This document shows positions 63,713 through 64,000 of a DNA stretch of 64,000 nucleotides, in pieces. Made by a program: the position numbers and the translations under genes. Positions within the stretch are counted from its first letter, which is position 1; the number at the start of each line of letters is the position of its first letter. A model generated the notes under the pieces. The model made no database searches and was not told the DNA's origin. It saw nothing but the letters and a program-made list of their open reading frames with translations. The DNA is from Pseudomonas sp. B21-048 (GTDB lineage: Bacteria; Pseudomonadota; Gammaproteobacteria; Pseudomonadales; Pseudomonadaceae), in assembly GCF_024748615.1 (NCBI RefSeq), contig NZ_CP087168.1, positions 3,410,001 through 3,474,000 of the forward strand, read 5' to 3'.

Positions 63713-63943
63713 GTGACGGAATTTGATATCGGTGAATTTTTTATCCGGGGCGAAGCCAGAGAAGTCGAAGGCGAATTCCAGGCAGTCATTATCATGCGTG
63801 CCAAACCGCCGTTGACCACTGTGACGTATCACCAGGTCGAAAAGGATCGCTGGTTCAAGACTGCGGATGTCGCGACCGTCGCTGCCCAGGAAGCCGCAAA
63901 AGCCCTGAAGCTTGCCGTCGATGAAGGGGCATTGAACGCCTGA
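63713..63943 (+). CDS. Hypothetical 76-residue protein
   Basis: GTG at 63713 is taken as the start because AAGGGAAGACTGCTAC is a good ribosome site and the alternative ATG at 63653 would place a hairpin in the coding region. The protein begins VTEFDIGEFFIRGEAREVEG. It has a beta-sheet-like first half and the helix VAAQEAAKALKLAVDEGALN at the end. Function is unknown. Confidence 0.58.
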   Translation: MTEFDIGEFFIRGEAREVEGEFQAVIIMRAKPPLTTVTYHQVEKDRWFKTADVATVAAQEAAKALKLAVDEGALNA

Positions 63944-64000
63944 GACGGGTGTGGACACACAGCCAGGTACAAACGGGGACAGCGCGATGTGCATGGCCGC

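Overview
The window looks like the chromosome of a fluorescent Pseudomonas (P. fluorescens group). The evidence is the protein sequences, the high GC content, the families of REP/REPIN palindromes, and the order nirQ-norE-norF-norCBD diverging from nirSMCFDLGHJEN, which I recall from P. aeruginosa. No rRNA, tRNA, CRISPR array, prophage or intact insertion sequence was seen.

Region 1 (1-26284) is a denitrification block for nitrite to N2. On the minus strand are nirQ, norE, norF, norC, norB and the start of norD. Diverging from them is the full heme d1/cytochrome cd1 operon nirS-M-C-F-D-L-G-H-J-E-N. A long inverted repeat carrying a REPIN separates it from a short-chain dehydrogenase whose catalytic Tyr is replaced by Cys. 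Next come nosL-Y-F-D-Z-R (nosR first in transcription), then hemN, a degenerate hemN paralogue and a small membrane protein. Five good FNR/ANR/DNR boxes (TTGAY-N4-RTCAA) and one imperfect box sit ahead of norC, nirQ/nirS, the SDR gene, nosR, the hemN paralogue and the membrane protein. The SDR, the paralogue and the membrane protein therefore look like co-regulated, uncharacterised accessory genes. The narGHI genes, dnr, nosX and most of norD are not in the window.

Region 2 (26383-33475) is an accessory stretch of short genes: an SRAP/HMCES-like DNA-crosslink protein, a two-CBS protein, two related zinc-ribbon miniproteins, several unknown small proteins, an RtcB RNA ligase, an OsmE-like lipoprotein and a NUDIX hydrolase.

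Region 3 (33518-41987) is a benzoate-to-beta-ketoadipate supercluster. benABCD, benR, catA, catC and catB lie on the minus strand, with catR divergent. The benA promoter carries two XylS/BenR-type sites 21 bp apart, and a CatR-type palindrome lies between catB and catR.

Region 4 (41981-53960) is mixed housekeeping: a polysaccharide deacetylase lipoprotein, AzlCD, a DHDPS-family protein, a dCache-GGEEF diguanylate cyclase, PpnN, a DUF6124 gene with a structured leader, an FAD/NAD(P) protein, and an XRE-cupin regulator divergent from a DMT exporter.

Region 5 (54199-60274) is a six-gene Mrp/Pha-type Na+(K+)/H+ antiporter operon with fused A and B subunits. Region 6 (60477-64000) holds a membrane protein, a quaternary-amine binding protein and small unknown genes.
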